NCBI GenBank assembly: GCA_024698045.1
Contig: JAILRS010000038.1
Location: 1-50,911, forward strand
Length of the DNA: 50,911 nucleotides
Reading direction: 5' to 3'
Source: Selenomonadaceae bacterium
Lineage (GTDB): Bacteria > Bacillota > Negativicutes > Selenomonadales > Selenomonadaceae
Shown here in pieces: positions 7,917-16,319 of this stretch. The first letter of the stretch is position 1, and the number at the start of each line of letters is the position of its first letter. The position numbers and the translations under genes were made by a program. Under the pieces are notes generated by a model. That model had not been told where the DNA came from. It made no database searches and saw only the letters and a list, made by a program, of their open reading frames with translations.

Positions 7917-8993
7917 TTATTTTTCCAACTTAACTTTGTCGCCGTAGATGGTTTTAAATTCGTCGTGCATTGAAATTGTATTCCAGCCGCGTTTTTCAGC
8001 GAATGCCTTATCGCTTTTGGCGCGCTCAAGATTTCCGCGTTCACGTTCGATATCGTCACAGAGTACGTAAAAAGATTCCGAACGATACTTGTTATCCTGC
8101 AGAACGTATTCAAGCATACCGCTATCGCCCATTGAATTTCCGAATGCCAATACCGGTTTCTTGCCGATACTGTTCAGAATCGAAAAGATTTTTACCGTCT
8201 TGCCGTTTTCTTTCACAGGTTCGCCCGATATTACTATTTTCTCCGTATGTCTGTCGAAGAAATGATTTTCGGGTTTTTGATTGCCCATGCCCGTCGAGGT
8301 GTAAACGAAATCAGATGCGATGATTCTGTCGTAGCGAATACCGGGGATGCAAGCCGCCAATTCTCTGGTAGTATCAACGCCGCAAGCCGAATCGATATAA
8401 ACCGCGAAATCGTTATTGCTCAGGTAGGAAATTATTTCGACCATAGGCAGATAAAAAGCCTCGCCGCGTTTTAAATTCGTCAAGCCGACTTCATTTGTGT
8501 TCATGAAATCTCTGACATATGCTCTGTACTCTTCGGAAGTCATGCCGGCGTAAACTTTCGTTATACCTATGTCATAGAGTTTATGTTCTTCTTCCGTTAA
8601 CTTTTCTTTGTTCATGACTTTGGGTTGTATTGTTTTCGCCAAATCTACAAATTCTTTCGGAGCTTGATAGGAATCGTCTTCGAGTACGCGACGGAAAAAC
8701 ATCATTTGTTGAAAGTAATAGGGCGCAGTTTCGCAGTAAAATGTCCCGTCCATATCAAATGTCGCTATTCTGTCTTCGGGCGGAATATAATTCGGGCTCT
8801 GCGGATTCGTTACGTCTTCGACAAATTCGATTATCTTTTGCTTTGTCGGCGAATTGCTGTTCCAATACTGAAACTGCGCAGCGGTCTGTACATTTACGGC
8901 GGAAATTTCTTCACGTGTTGCCGCCTCCGTATCACTTAACACACTAATCGACATCAATGCCGCCGCTGCCATCGCCAATAATTTTTTCCTCAT
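7917..8993 (-). CDS. Exported HAD-superfamily phosphatase
   Basis: This 358-residue protein has an N-terminal signal peptide (MRKKLLAMAAAALMS..., AxA-like end near residue 25), so it acts outside the cytoplasm. HAD motif I is FDMDGT (nucleophile D80, acid D82), motif II is around YIDSAC, motif III is the lysine in GNQKPENHFF, and motif IV is AFGNSMGDSGML. The large insertion between motifs I and II fits a phosphoserine-phosphatase-like cap. The substrate cannot be told; a secreted phosphomonoesterase is the likely role. The SD ggagg lies before the ATG, and a TATAAT at 9012-9017 (minus) is a possible -10 box with a poor -35. It is a single gene, divergent from scpB. Confidence 0.82.
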   Translation of the reverse strand: MRKKLLAMAAAALMSISVLSDTEAATREEISAVNVQTAAQFQYWNSNSPTKQKIIEFVEDVTNPQSPNYIPPEDRIATFDMDGTFYCETAPYYFQQMMFFRRVLEDDSYQAPKEFVDLAKTIQPKVMNKEKLTEEEHKLYDIGITKVYAGMTSEEYRAYVRDFMNTNEVGLTNLKRGEAFYLPMVEIISYLSNNDFAVYIDSACGVDTTRELAACIPGIRYDRIIASDFVYTSTGMGNQKPENHFFDRHTEKIVISGEPVKENGKTVKIFSILNSIGKKPVLAFGNSMGDSGMLEYVLQDNKYRSESFYVLCDDIERERGNLERAKSDKAFAEKRGWNTISMHDEFKTIYGDKVKLEK

Positions 8994-9137
8994 GTTACAA
9001 CCTCCAAAAAAATTATAGTGTCATCAAATTTTATGCCGAAAGTTTATAAAAATAACTCGTCGACATAAAGGAAAATTTTTCCGTGCATAGAATATAACAG
9101 CGGTCACAAAAAATAAAGACCGGGAGTGAATAAAAAA

Positions 9138-9935
9138 ATGTTGGTAAACAAAGAGATAAAAGATCGCGTATGCTATATCGAAATGCAGAACGCAGACCAT
9201 TTCAATTGTCTGAGCGAACAGATGTGCGCCGAACTCATGGAGTCTTTGAAATTTGCTTACGACAACGAATGTGTAGGCATAGTCATCAAAGCGCAGACGA
9301 GACGCGGAGTATGGAGCGCAGGGCATGACATTCATGAATTGCCTCTTGACGGCAGCGATCCGCTTGATTTTGAAGTACCTATGGAAAAATTATTGCGCGA
9401 AGTTCAAGATACTCCCATTCCCGTTATCGCTTGTGTCAGCGGTACTGTTTGGGGCGGCGCGTGCGATTTGTGCTTGTCTTGCGATATGATTGTCAGTTCC
9501 AAAAATGCCACCTTCGCAATCACGCCCGCTAAAATCGGCATACCCTACAACGCCTCGGGCATACTCCACTTCATCAATCAGCTCGGCATGAATAAGGCAC
9601 GCGAAATGTTCTTCCTCGGTACTCCCATTACCGCCGATGATGCTCTTAACGTTGGTCTTATCAATCATGTTGCCGAAGAAAATGATTTGGATAATATGCT
9701 TGAAGAAAAATTCTTGGCACCTCTCCGCCGTAACAGTATCCTTTCCATCAGCGCAATCAAACGCCAGTTCAGAATTTTGAGCAGAGCCTCGACAGTCATC
9801 AGCGCGGAAAATTTCGAGCGTATCAATGCCTATCGTTCGCGTGTATTCGACGGCGAAGACTACAAAGAAGGTATCAAATCCTTCCTCGAAAAACGTCCGC
9901 CCCAATACAAGGGCAAAGCTTCCGATTTAGATTGA
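9138..9935 (+). CDS. scpB: Methylmalonyl-CoA decarboxylase, ScpB type (crotonase fold)
   Basis: This 265-residue crotonase-family enzyme closely follows the Escherichia coli ScpB pattern: SAGHDIHELP, the oxyanion-hole stretch SGTVWGGACD, AITPAKIGIPYN, and the C-terminal EDYKEGIKSFLEKRPP. ScpB decarboxylates methylmalonyl-CoA to propionyl-CoA. The ATG at 9138 is preferred to a GTG at 9126 because gggag lies 11 bases before the ATG and would overlap the GTG. Propionate formation suits the inferred lineage, but mutase and epimerase genes are not adjacent. A general enoyl-CoA hydratase is the alternative, less likely given the HDIHELP match. Confidence 0.85.
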   Translation: MLVNKEIKDRVCYIEMQNADHFNCLSEQMCAELMESLKFAYDNECVGIVIKAQTRRGVWSAGHDIHELPLDGSDPLDFEVPMEKLLREVQDTPIPVIACVSGTVWGGACDLCLSCDMIVSSKNATFAITPAKIGIPYNASGILHFINQLGMNKAREMFFLGTPITADDALNVGLINHVAEENDLDNMLEEKFLAPLRRNSILSISAIKRQFRILSRASTVISAENFERINAYRSRVFDGEDYKEGIKSFLEKRPPQYKGKASDLD

Positions 9936-9973
9936 CATTCCAACGATAATCAATTCGACACATATAAATTCAA

Positions 9974-10040
9974 AACCTTTGAGTGCGGTAAATTTCTGCC
10001 GTACTTTTTTGTTGCATACTTTGATATTCACGTAGCCGAA
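9974..10040. repeat. Left flanking direct repeat: terminator plus larE-3'-end-like sequence
   Basis: A 33-base run, tttgagtgcggtaaatttct onward (9978-10010), is identical to 19134-19166. After a one-base gap, actttgatattca (10018-10030) matches 19175-19187 exactly, and weaker similarity continues to about 10040. In the right copy the second part encodes the last residues of LarE (MNIKV and stop). Here the same bases read ...YVNIKV on the minus strand but continue without a stop and belong to no recognisable gene. Confidence 0.8.
9981..10010. terminator. Terminator downstream of scpB
   Basis: The hairpin agtgcgg...ccgtact with a G-T pair is followed by TTTTTT (10005-10010), 45 bases after the scpB stop. 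It is identical to the terminator at 19137-19166. Confidence 0.75.
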
Positions 10041-10099
10041 TACTTTACCGTCAAAAGGAATTTTCACTAAAGCGTAAAACAAAACCGATACAACTTACA

Positions 10100-10105
10100 T
10101 ATAAT
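10100..10105 (+). promoter_or_regulatory. Probable -10 box of the defence cassette
   Basis: A perfect TATAAT lies 41 bases upstream of the helicase start, in the 211-base gap after scpB. No good -35 hexamer is found at 16-18 bases, so the promoter may be weak or activator-dependent. Confidence 0.45.
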
Positions 10106-10146
10106 TTCTCACAGCCAAAATATTTGTAGCGAAAGGAGACAGCGAT

Positions 10147-13100
10147 TTGACTTTGATTGAAGAATTATCTGCGCAACAATTTCGCGCGAATACAAATTTG
10201 TTTCGGTTGGTATCCGAGGCTTACAGAATAAAACTTGCTTACATGTTCGATTCCTATTCGGCGGTACATTCTTCATTGGTAACACCTTTGCCGCATCAGA
10301 TTTCTGCCGTCTATAACAGAATGCTGCCAATGCAACCGCTAAGATTTTTACTCGCCGACGACCCCGGCGCAGGTAAAACAATAATGACCGGGCTTTTACT
10401 GAAAGAATTACTGATTCGCGGCGATGTCCGTCGCTGTTTGATTGTTTGCCCCGGTGCTCTCGCCGAACAATGGCAAACCGAATTTCACGAGAAATTTCAA
10501 CTCAACTTTGAAATCTTGAGCGGCGAAGCAATCAATCAATCCACAAGAAATATTTTCTTACTCAATAACTTTTGTATCGTAGGCATTGACACTTTGGCGC
10601 GCAATAAAAGATTTAAAGACAAGTTGAGAAAATCCGATTGGGATTTAATCGTTTGCGATGAGGCTCACAAAATGTCCTCTACCGTCTACGGTAACAAAGT
10701 CAGGTACACCAAACGATTTCAGTTGGGGAAACTACTCGGCAAAATCACGCGGCATTTTCTTTTGCTCACTGCTACTCCTCATAACGGTAAACAGGAAGAT
10801 TTTCATTCGTTTTTATCGCTAATTGATTCCGATCGTTTCGAGGGCGCAAAACATATTCATGATGCCGTTGACGTTTCCGATATCATGCGCCGTTTGCTCA
10901 AGGAAGATTTAAAAACTTTCGACGGTAAGCCACTTTTTCCGAAACGTTTCGCCTACACCGTCAACTATTCCCTTTCCGACGACGAAATGAATTTGTACGA
11001 ATCCGTTACCGATTATGTATCAAACGAATTTAATCGCGTCGAACATTTGAAGGACAGCAACAAAAAAAAATCTGTCGGGTTCGCTATGACCGTTTTGCAA
11101 AGACGTCTTGCCTCTTCGCCCGAAGCTATTTTCAAATCTCTGACTCGTAGGACAAAACGTCTCGAAGAAATTTTGAGGCAAAGTCAATCGAAATTTGATT
11201 CGGAAATTACTTTTGATGATGAGGATTTAGAGGACTGCGAAGAATTTCCCAATGCCGATACCGAAAAGACCGAAGAAGAATTATCCGAACGAGTTACCGC
11301 AGCGCGAAATATCGCCGAATTAAAAAACGAAATTCAAACCCTTAAAGATTTGACCGATAAAGCCCAAAAAGTTTTTCGTAACGGCGAGGACAGAAAATGG
11401 GCGGAACTTTCCGAACTGCTGCAAACCAATTCACTTTTCATCAACAGTAAAGGTAAGCGCGAAAAATTGATTATCTTTACCGAACACCGCGATACCCTCA
11501 ATTACCTGCAAGAAAAAATTTCCAATCTGTTCGGTCGCTCCGATATCGTCGTCACTATCCACGGCGGTTTAAATCATGTCGAACGGCACAGAATAGAAAA
11601 CCAATTCAAAACCGATAAAAATGTTTTCGTGCTCATCGCCACAGATGCCGCCGGTGAAGGTATTAACTTGCAAATCGCTCACTTGATGATTAACTATGAT
11701 TTGCCGTGGAATCCCAATCGATTGGAACAAAGATTCGGACGCATTCACAGAATCGGGCAGACAAAAATTTGTTACCTTTGGAATTTGGTCGCCAACGAAA
11801 CTCGCGAAGGAAAAGTATTTAACAATCTCCTGAAGAAAATCAGAAACGAAAGCGATGCTCTTAACGGAAAAGTTTTCGATGTACTCGGAAAAATTTCTTT
11901 CAATAACAAACCTTTGCGCGATTTGCTCGTCGAGGCCGTCAGACACGGTAAGAATCAAAACATTATCGAAAATCTTACCGGCGTTATGGATGACAGTTTC
12001 AATCCAAAAAAAATTCGCGATATCGTTCGTGCTCACGCTTTGACTAACGATTTTCTCAGTGCCGATAAAGTCGCCGAAATGAATCGTGATATGGAACGCG
12101 GCGATATCTCTAAACTCCAACCTTATTTTGTCGAGAATTTTTTTATCGAGGCCTTTAAATTCCTCAACGGTATAATTTACAAACGAAAACACAATCGCTA
12201 TGAAATTACCTACGTGCCCAAAACCATACGCGATATCTCTGCGCAGAATTATTCACACGAAAAAATTTCAATAAGCTACAACCGAATTTGTTTCGCCAAA
12301 GAAAATTGTACCGTCGAAGGTGAGCCGCCAGCCGTATTTATCGCGCACGGACATCCCCTCCTTAATGCCGTCATTGATTTGACTTTGAAGAATTTCGGCG
12401 ACGTTTTGAATCAAGGAACAATTTTCATCGACGATAACAACGATACTCAAGAAATAAAACTCCTTGCCTACATCGAAACGAAAATCAGAAACGGACTCAA
12501 TCAAATACTTTCCCATAAATTACATTTCCTCGAGATTTACAAGGACGGGCGCGCGATTCCCGTCAATCGTGCTCCCTACTTTGACTATCGCGCTCCACAC
12601 GACGAAGACGAATTAATTAAAATTCTTTCAGTACTCGACAAAAACAATCTGCCCGATAACTTCGATAACATTGCCGTCGATTTCGTCGCAACAAATATTT
12701 TGCCGGCCCATTTAAATAAAATCTCTGCCGATAAAAAAATTTTCCTCGATAAGCTCGAAACGGAAGTCAGAACACGTCTGCAGAATGAAATTTATTATTG
12801 GGATGAACGCGCTAACGAATTTATCGAGAAAGACGATAACGTTAATCTCAATCTGGCAAACAAACGCGCCGACGATTTGGAACAGCGTTTGAATCAACGA
12901 ATCGCAGAAATTGCCAACGAAAGAAAAATTTCCGCCGATAATCCCGTCGTAATCGGTAAGGCTCTTATCGTCCCGAAAACTTTGCTCAATCTCCAAGACG
13001 ATGAAGAAATTTTTTGTCATAACCCTTTCGCACGCGCCCGTATCGAAAAAATCGCTATGGATGCCGTCATGTCAATCGAACGAAAACTCGGCTACCTCCC

Positions 13101-13431
13101 AAAAGATTTGAGCGCAGATAAATGCGGATACGATATCGAATCCGTTTCAGCCGATAAAAAGACTGTCCGTTTTATCGAGGTCAAAGGTCGTCACTCCGAG
13201 GCCAATACAGTCACCGTGAGCAAAAACGAAATTGTTACCGCACTCAACGCTCCCGATAAATTTATCCTCGCTATAGTCAAAATCAACACAGCCAACAATT
13301 CCGGAAAAATCTTTTATCTCAAACACCCCTTTACAAGAGTTCCCGATTTTAACTCCATTAGCGTCAACTACAATATCCCATTACTGTTACACTACTCTGA
13401 AATCATACTTGATAAGGAAATAACTTTCTGA
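10147..13431 (+). CDS. SNF2-family helicase with C-terminal DUF3883 (NOV_C) domain, defence cassette gene 1
   Basis: This 1094-residue superfamily-2 ATPase starts at a TTG with the SD aaaggag 8 bases upstream. Walker A is DDPGAGKT (residues 71-78), motif II is CDEAHKMS (about 170), and motif III is TATPHNG (about 208). The second RecA lobe has ATDAAGEGINLQ (about 498) and QRFGRIHRIGQTK (about 528-540). Residues about 970-1050 form a DUF3883-like domain with DIESVSADKKTVRFIEVKGR; the D...ExK spacing recalls PD-(D/E)xK nucleases, but catalysis is not shown. The N-terminus resembles helicases of DISARM (DrmD) and type 3 BREX (BrxHII). It begins the cassette, 54 bases before the methylase. The likely role is DNA translocation or remodelling in phage defence. 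Confidence 0.88.
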   Translation: MTLIEELSAQQFRANTNLFRLVSEAYRIKLAYMFDSYSAVHSSLVTPLPHQISAVYNRMLPMQPLRFLLADDPGAGKTIMTGLLLKELLIRGDVRRCLIVCPGALAEQWQTEFHEKFQLNFEILSGEAINQSTRNIFLLNNFCIVGIDTLARNKRFKDKLRKSDWDLIVCDEAHKMSSTVYGNKVRYTKRFQLGKLLGKITRHFLLLTATPHNGKQEDFHSFLSLIDSDRFEGAKHIHDAVDVSDIMRRLLKEDLKTFDGKPLFPKRFAYTVNYSLSDDEMNLYESVTDYVSNEFNRVEHLKDSNKKKSVGFAMTVLQRRLASSPEAIFKSLTRRTKRLEEILRQSQSKFDSEITFDDEDLEDCEEFPNADTEKTEEELSERVTAARNIAELKNEIQTLKDLTDKAQKVFRNGEDRKWAELSELLQTNSLFINSKGKREKLIIFTEHRDTLNYLQEKISNLFGRSDIVVTIHGGLNHVERHRIENQFKTDKNVFVLIATDAAGEGINLQIAHLMINYDLPWNPNRLEQRFGRIHRIGQTKICYLWNLVANETREGKVFNNLLKKIRNESDALNGKVFDVLGKISFNNKPLRDLLVEAVRHGKNQNIIENLTGVMDDSFNPKKIRDIVRAHALTNDFLSADKVAEMNRDMERGDISKLQPYFVENFFIEAFKFLNGIIYKRKHNRYEITYVPKTIRDISAQNYSHEKISISYNRICFAKENCTVEGEPPAVFIAHGHPLLNAVIDLTLKNFGDVLNQGTIFIDDNNDTQEIKLLAYIETKIRNGLNQILSHKLHFLEIYKDGRAIPVNRAPYFDYRAPHDEDELIKILSVLDKNNLPDNFDNIAVDFVATNILPAHLNKISADKKIFLDKLETEVRTRLQNEIYYWDERANEFIEKDDNVNLNLANKRADDLEQRLNQRIAEIANERKISADNPVVIGKALIVPKTLLNLQDDEEIFCHNPFARARIEKIAMDAVMSIERKLGYLPKDLSADKCGYDIESVSADKKTVRFIEVKGRHSEANTVTVSKNEIVTALNAPDKFILAIVKINTANNSGKIFYLKHPFTRVPDFNSISVNYNIPLLLHYSEIILDKEITF

Positions 13432-13485
13432 TAAAATTTTGCGCCAGTGAATATCCAAAAATTTAGTGTTAAAGGTGGTGTCAAA

Positions 13486-16227
13486 TTGAAAAGAAAACTA
13501 ATTGAGGTAGCGATTCCTCTTGAGGCTATCAATAAAGCTTCTGCGAAGGAAAAGTCTATTCGGCACGGTCATCCTTCAACACTTCATCTTTGGTGGGCGC
13601 GTCGTCCTCTGGCTACCGCGCGCGCAGTTCTGTTTGCCTCTTTGGTTGACGACCCCTCGGAACATCCCGATAAATTTCCTACGCCCGAGGCTCAGCAGAA
13701 AGAACGCGAACGCCTATTTAATATTATTAAGGAAATTGTCAAGTGGGAGAACAGCAATAACGAAGAACTTTTTAACACAGCACTCGAAGAAATAAAAAAG
13801 TCCGTCGGCGATAAACTCCCTGCCGTATTGGATCCTTTTGCAGGCGGCGGCGCGATTCCTCTTGAGGCTCAACGGCTCGGCTTGAAGGCTTTCGCTTCCG
13901 ATTTAAATCCCGTAGCCATTACCATTAACAAAGCCATGATTGAACTGCCCGCAAAATTCAAAAATCAACCCCCTGTCAGTAAAAGCAAACAGGGCACACT
14001 AGGCAACGAAGTTTATGCCGGCACAGATGGTCTCGCCGCCGATATCCTATACTACGGCAATATCCTGAAGTCATTGGCTTACAAAGAAATCGGCAACCTT
14101 TATCCGAAAGTACACGTGCCCGAATTGAATACCGACGCAACTGTTATCGCGTGGCTCTGGGCGCGTACCGTGACTTGTTCAAATCCCATCTGCCGTCATC
14201 ATATGCCTCTTGTGCATTCATTCAAAATCTCGAGCAAACAAAATACTTTCGTTAATCCCGTCGTTGACGGCGATAAAATTCGTTTCCAAATTTGTCATGG
14301 TAAAAATGTTCCCAAAGGTACTGTCAATCGTAACGGCGCGCGTTGCCTTTTCTGCGGCTCAAATGTTCCTTTGGAACATATTCGCTCCGAGGGTAAGGCA
14401 GGAAGAATGTCGGCGCAACTTATGGCGATTGTCGCGCAAGGAAAGAATTGCAGGATTTATCTTCCGCCCAATGAAGAGCATGAAAAAATCGCAACAGATG
14501 TTCCGCTGCCCGATGATTATCCCGATACTCCTTTGCCCGATAAAGCTCTTGGCTTCAGCGTTCAAAATTACGGAATGACAGAATGGTATAAACTTTTCAG
14601 TAATCGACAACTTACGGCATTAACTACCTTCAGCGATTTGATTTCCGAAGTCAAAGAACAAATTCAAGTAGATGGCGGCTCAGCAGATTATGCAAATGCT
14701 GTCGCCGTCTACTTGGCTTTTTTGGTTGATAAATTGGCCGATTATAATTCTAATATTTGCAGTTGGAATAACTCCGGTGAAAAACTCAGAAATACTTTTG
14801 GACTGCCTATTATTTCGATGACATGGGATTTTGCCGAAACTAATCCGTTCAGCAATTCGAGCGGCTGTTTTGACAATATGCTTAATTGGATTTACAAAAG
14901 CGTTAAAGAATTACCGGCGAAAATTCCGGGCGAAGTCAATCGTCACAGTGCTCTGCAAAAATTTTCACTTCCCGAGCCCATAGTAGTTTCGACAGATCCA
15001 CCATATTACGACAATATCGGATACGCCAATCTATCCGAATTTTTTTATGTTTGGCTGCAACGTAATTTGATAGACATTTATCCCGAATTGTTTGGGCTCA
15101 TGACTTTTGAAAAGAACGAAGAACTTATTGCCGAGCCTGCCAGATTTGAAAATAATAAGACTACGGCAAAAGAATTTTTTGAAAGCGGAATGTCACGGGC
15201 TCTGAAAAATATTTACGATTGTTCTCGCGATGATTTTCCCGTAACGATTTATTATGCTTTCAGACAACAGGAATCCGATATAGACGGCGATGCCTCTACG
15301 GGTTGGGAAACAATGTTAGCAGCGATAATTAAGGCAGGATTTCAAATTACCGCGACTTGGCCTATGCGTACCGAATTGAGTAATCGAATGCGTTCTCTTG
15401 ATTCCAATGCATTGGCGTCGTCGATAGTGTTCGCTTGTCGCAAACGTTTGCCCGAAAATAAATTCTGCAGCCGAACGGAATTTATCGACAAGCTGAAAAC
15501 CGAGTTAAAAATTTCTCTGGACAAAATGCAAAAGGCAATGATTGCGCCGGTTGATATGGCACAGGCGGCAATAGGCCCCGGCATTGCGGTTTATTCGCGC
15601 TACGACAAAATCACTGATATGAACGACAACCCCGTAACGATTCGCGACGCGTTGAAGATAATAAATGCCGCGCTTGCCGAATTTTTCGGCAGTCAAACGG
15701 GACAACTTGACGCGGCGAGTCAATTTTGCGTCGACTTGTTTACTCAATGTTGCTTTGACGTAATTGATTTCGGTGATGCCGATATTTTGGCACGGGCTAA
15801 AAATATTTCCGTGAAGAGTTTGGAGGATATCAGGGCGGTTACTTCCGAACGCGGTTCCGTATCTCTGCGCAATCGTGACGAGATACCGATATTGCAAGGC
15901 GAGCACCAATTAAACAAAGAATGGATAAAAACACTGGTTGACGGTAAATGCATTTGGCTTTGGGTGCAAACACTGGTAAAAGTTTTTGCAAACGAAGGCA
16001 TCGACGGCAGCGCGGACTTACTGAAATATTTTGAAGGCGACATTGATTCGATAAGAAATTTGGGCTATCAGCTCTACAATATATCCGAGAGAAAGAATTT
16101 GGCAGAAGAAGCCAAAGGCTATAACGACTTTGTCAACGAATGGCAATCGATTTTTAATAGACGTAACGAGCTCATGCGGAAAGAAACAAAGCCGGTTCAA
16201 GGAGAGTTATCCTTGCCGAAATCTTAA
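13486..16227 (+). CDS. DUF1156 DNA adenine methyltransferase with zinc ribbon, defence cassette gene 2
   Basis: This protein has 913 residues. The TTG at 13486 is chosen over a GTG at 13447 because the SD aaaggtggtg precedes it and the family begins MKRKLIEVAIPLEAIN. Then comes the family block EKSIRHGHPSTLHLWWARRP. SAM motif I is LDPFAGGGAIPLEAQRLG (about 113-130), and the catalytic motif IV is DPPYYDN (about 504), the DPPY type of N6-adenine methylases. Between them CSNPIC (about 231) and CLFC (about 287) form a probable zinc ribbon. The family (COG1743; PglXI in type 3 BREX as I recall it) is tied to phage defence, where methylation marks self DNA. A terminator hairpin follows the stop. 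Confidence 0.9.
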   Translation: MKRKLIEVAIPLEAINKASAKEKSIRHGHPSTLHLWWARRPLATARAVLFASLVDDPSEHPDKFPTPEAQQKERERLFNIIKEIVKWENSNNEELFNTALEEIKKSVGDKLPAVLDPFAGGGAIPLEAQRLGLKAFASDLNPVAITINKAMIELPAKFKNQPPVSKSKQGTLGNEVYAGTDGLAADILYYGNILKSLAYKEIGNLYPKVHVPELNTDATVIAWLWARTVTCSNPICRHHMPLVHSFKISSKQNTFVNPVVDGDKIRFQICHGKNVPKGTVNRNGARCLFCGSNVPLEHIRSEGKAGRMSAQLMAIVAQGKNCRIYLPPNEEHEKIATDVPLPDDYPDTPLPDKALGFSVQNYGMTEWYKLFSNRQLTALTTFSDLISEVKEQIQVDGGSADYANAVAVYLAFLVDKLADYNSNICSWNNSGEKLRNTFGLPIISMTWDFAETNPFSNSSGCFDNMLNWIYKSVKELPAKIPGEVNRHSALQKFSLPEPIVVSTDPPYYDNIGYANLSEFFYVWLQRNLIDIYPELFGLMTFEKNEELIAEPARFENNKTTAKEFFESGMSRALKNIYDCSRDDFPVTIYYAFRQQESDIDGDASTGWETMLAAIIKAGFQITATWPMRTELSNRMRSLDSNALASSIVFACRKRLPENKFCSRTEFIDKLKTELKISLDKMQKAMIAPVDMAQAAIGPGIAVYSRYDKITDMNDNPVTIRDALKIINAALAEFFGSQTGQLDAASQFCVDLFTQCCFDVIDFGDADILARAKNISVKSLEDIRAVTSERGSVSLRNRDEIPILQGEHQLNKEWIKTLVDGKCIWLWVQTLVKVFANEGIDGSADLLKYFEGDIDSIRNLGYQLYNISERKNLAEEAKGYNDFVNEWQSIFNRRNELMRKETKPVQGELSLPKS

Positions 16228-16245
16228 TCTGCCAAAAATTTTTTC

Positions 16246-16279
16246 AATCCCATCGAAAAATATCGGTGGGATTTTTTTA
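16246..16279 (+). terminator. Terminator inside the defence cassette, between methylase and DUF499 ATPase
   Basis: The hairpin aatcccatcg / cggtgggatt (10 bp, one G-T pair, 8-base loop) is followed by seven T residues. It would separate ATPase expression from the first two genes at least partly. Its stem is the same as in the chromosomal terminator at 35989-36017. Confidence 0.8.
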
Positions 16280-16319
16280 TGATATGACGAATAGAAAATT
16301 TTAAGGGAGGAGAGGCGCA

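Noticed and set aside
9934..10089. Minus-strand frame reading ...FGYVNIKV... through the left flanking repeat
   Set aside because: It overlaps the end of scpB, begins after an in-frame stop without SD or start, and matches larE only at its end; treated as a repeat remnant.
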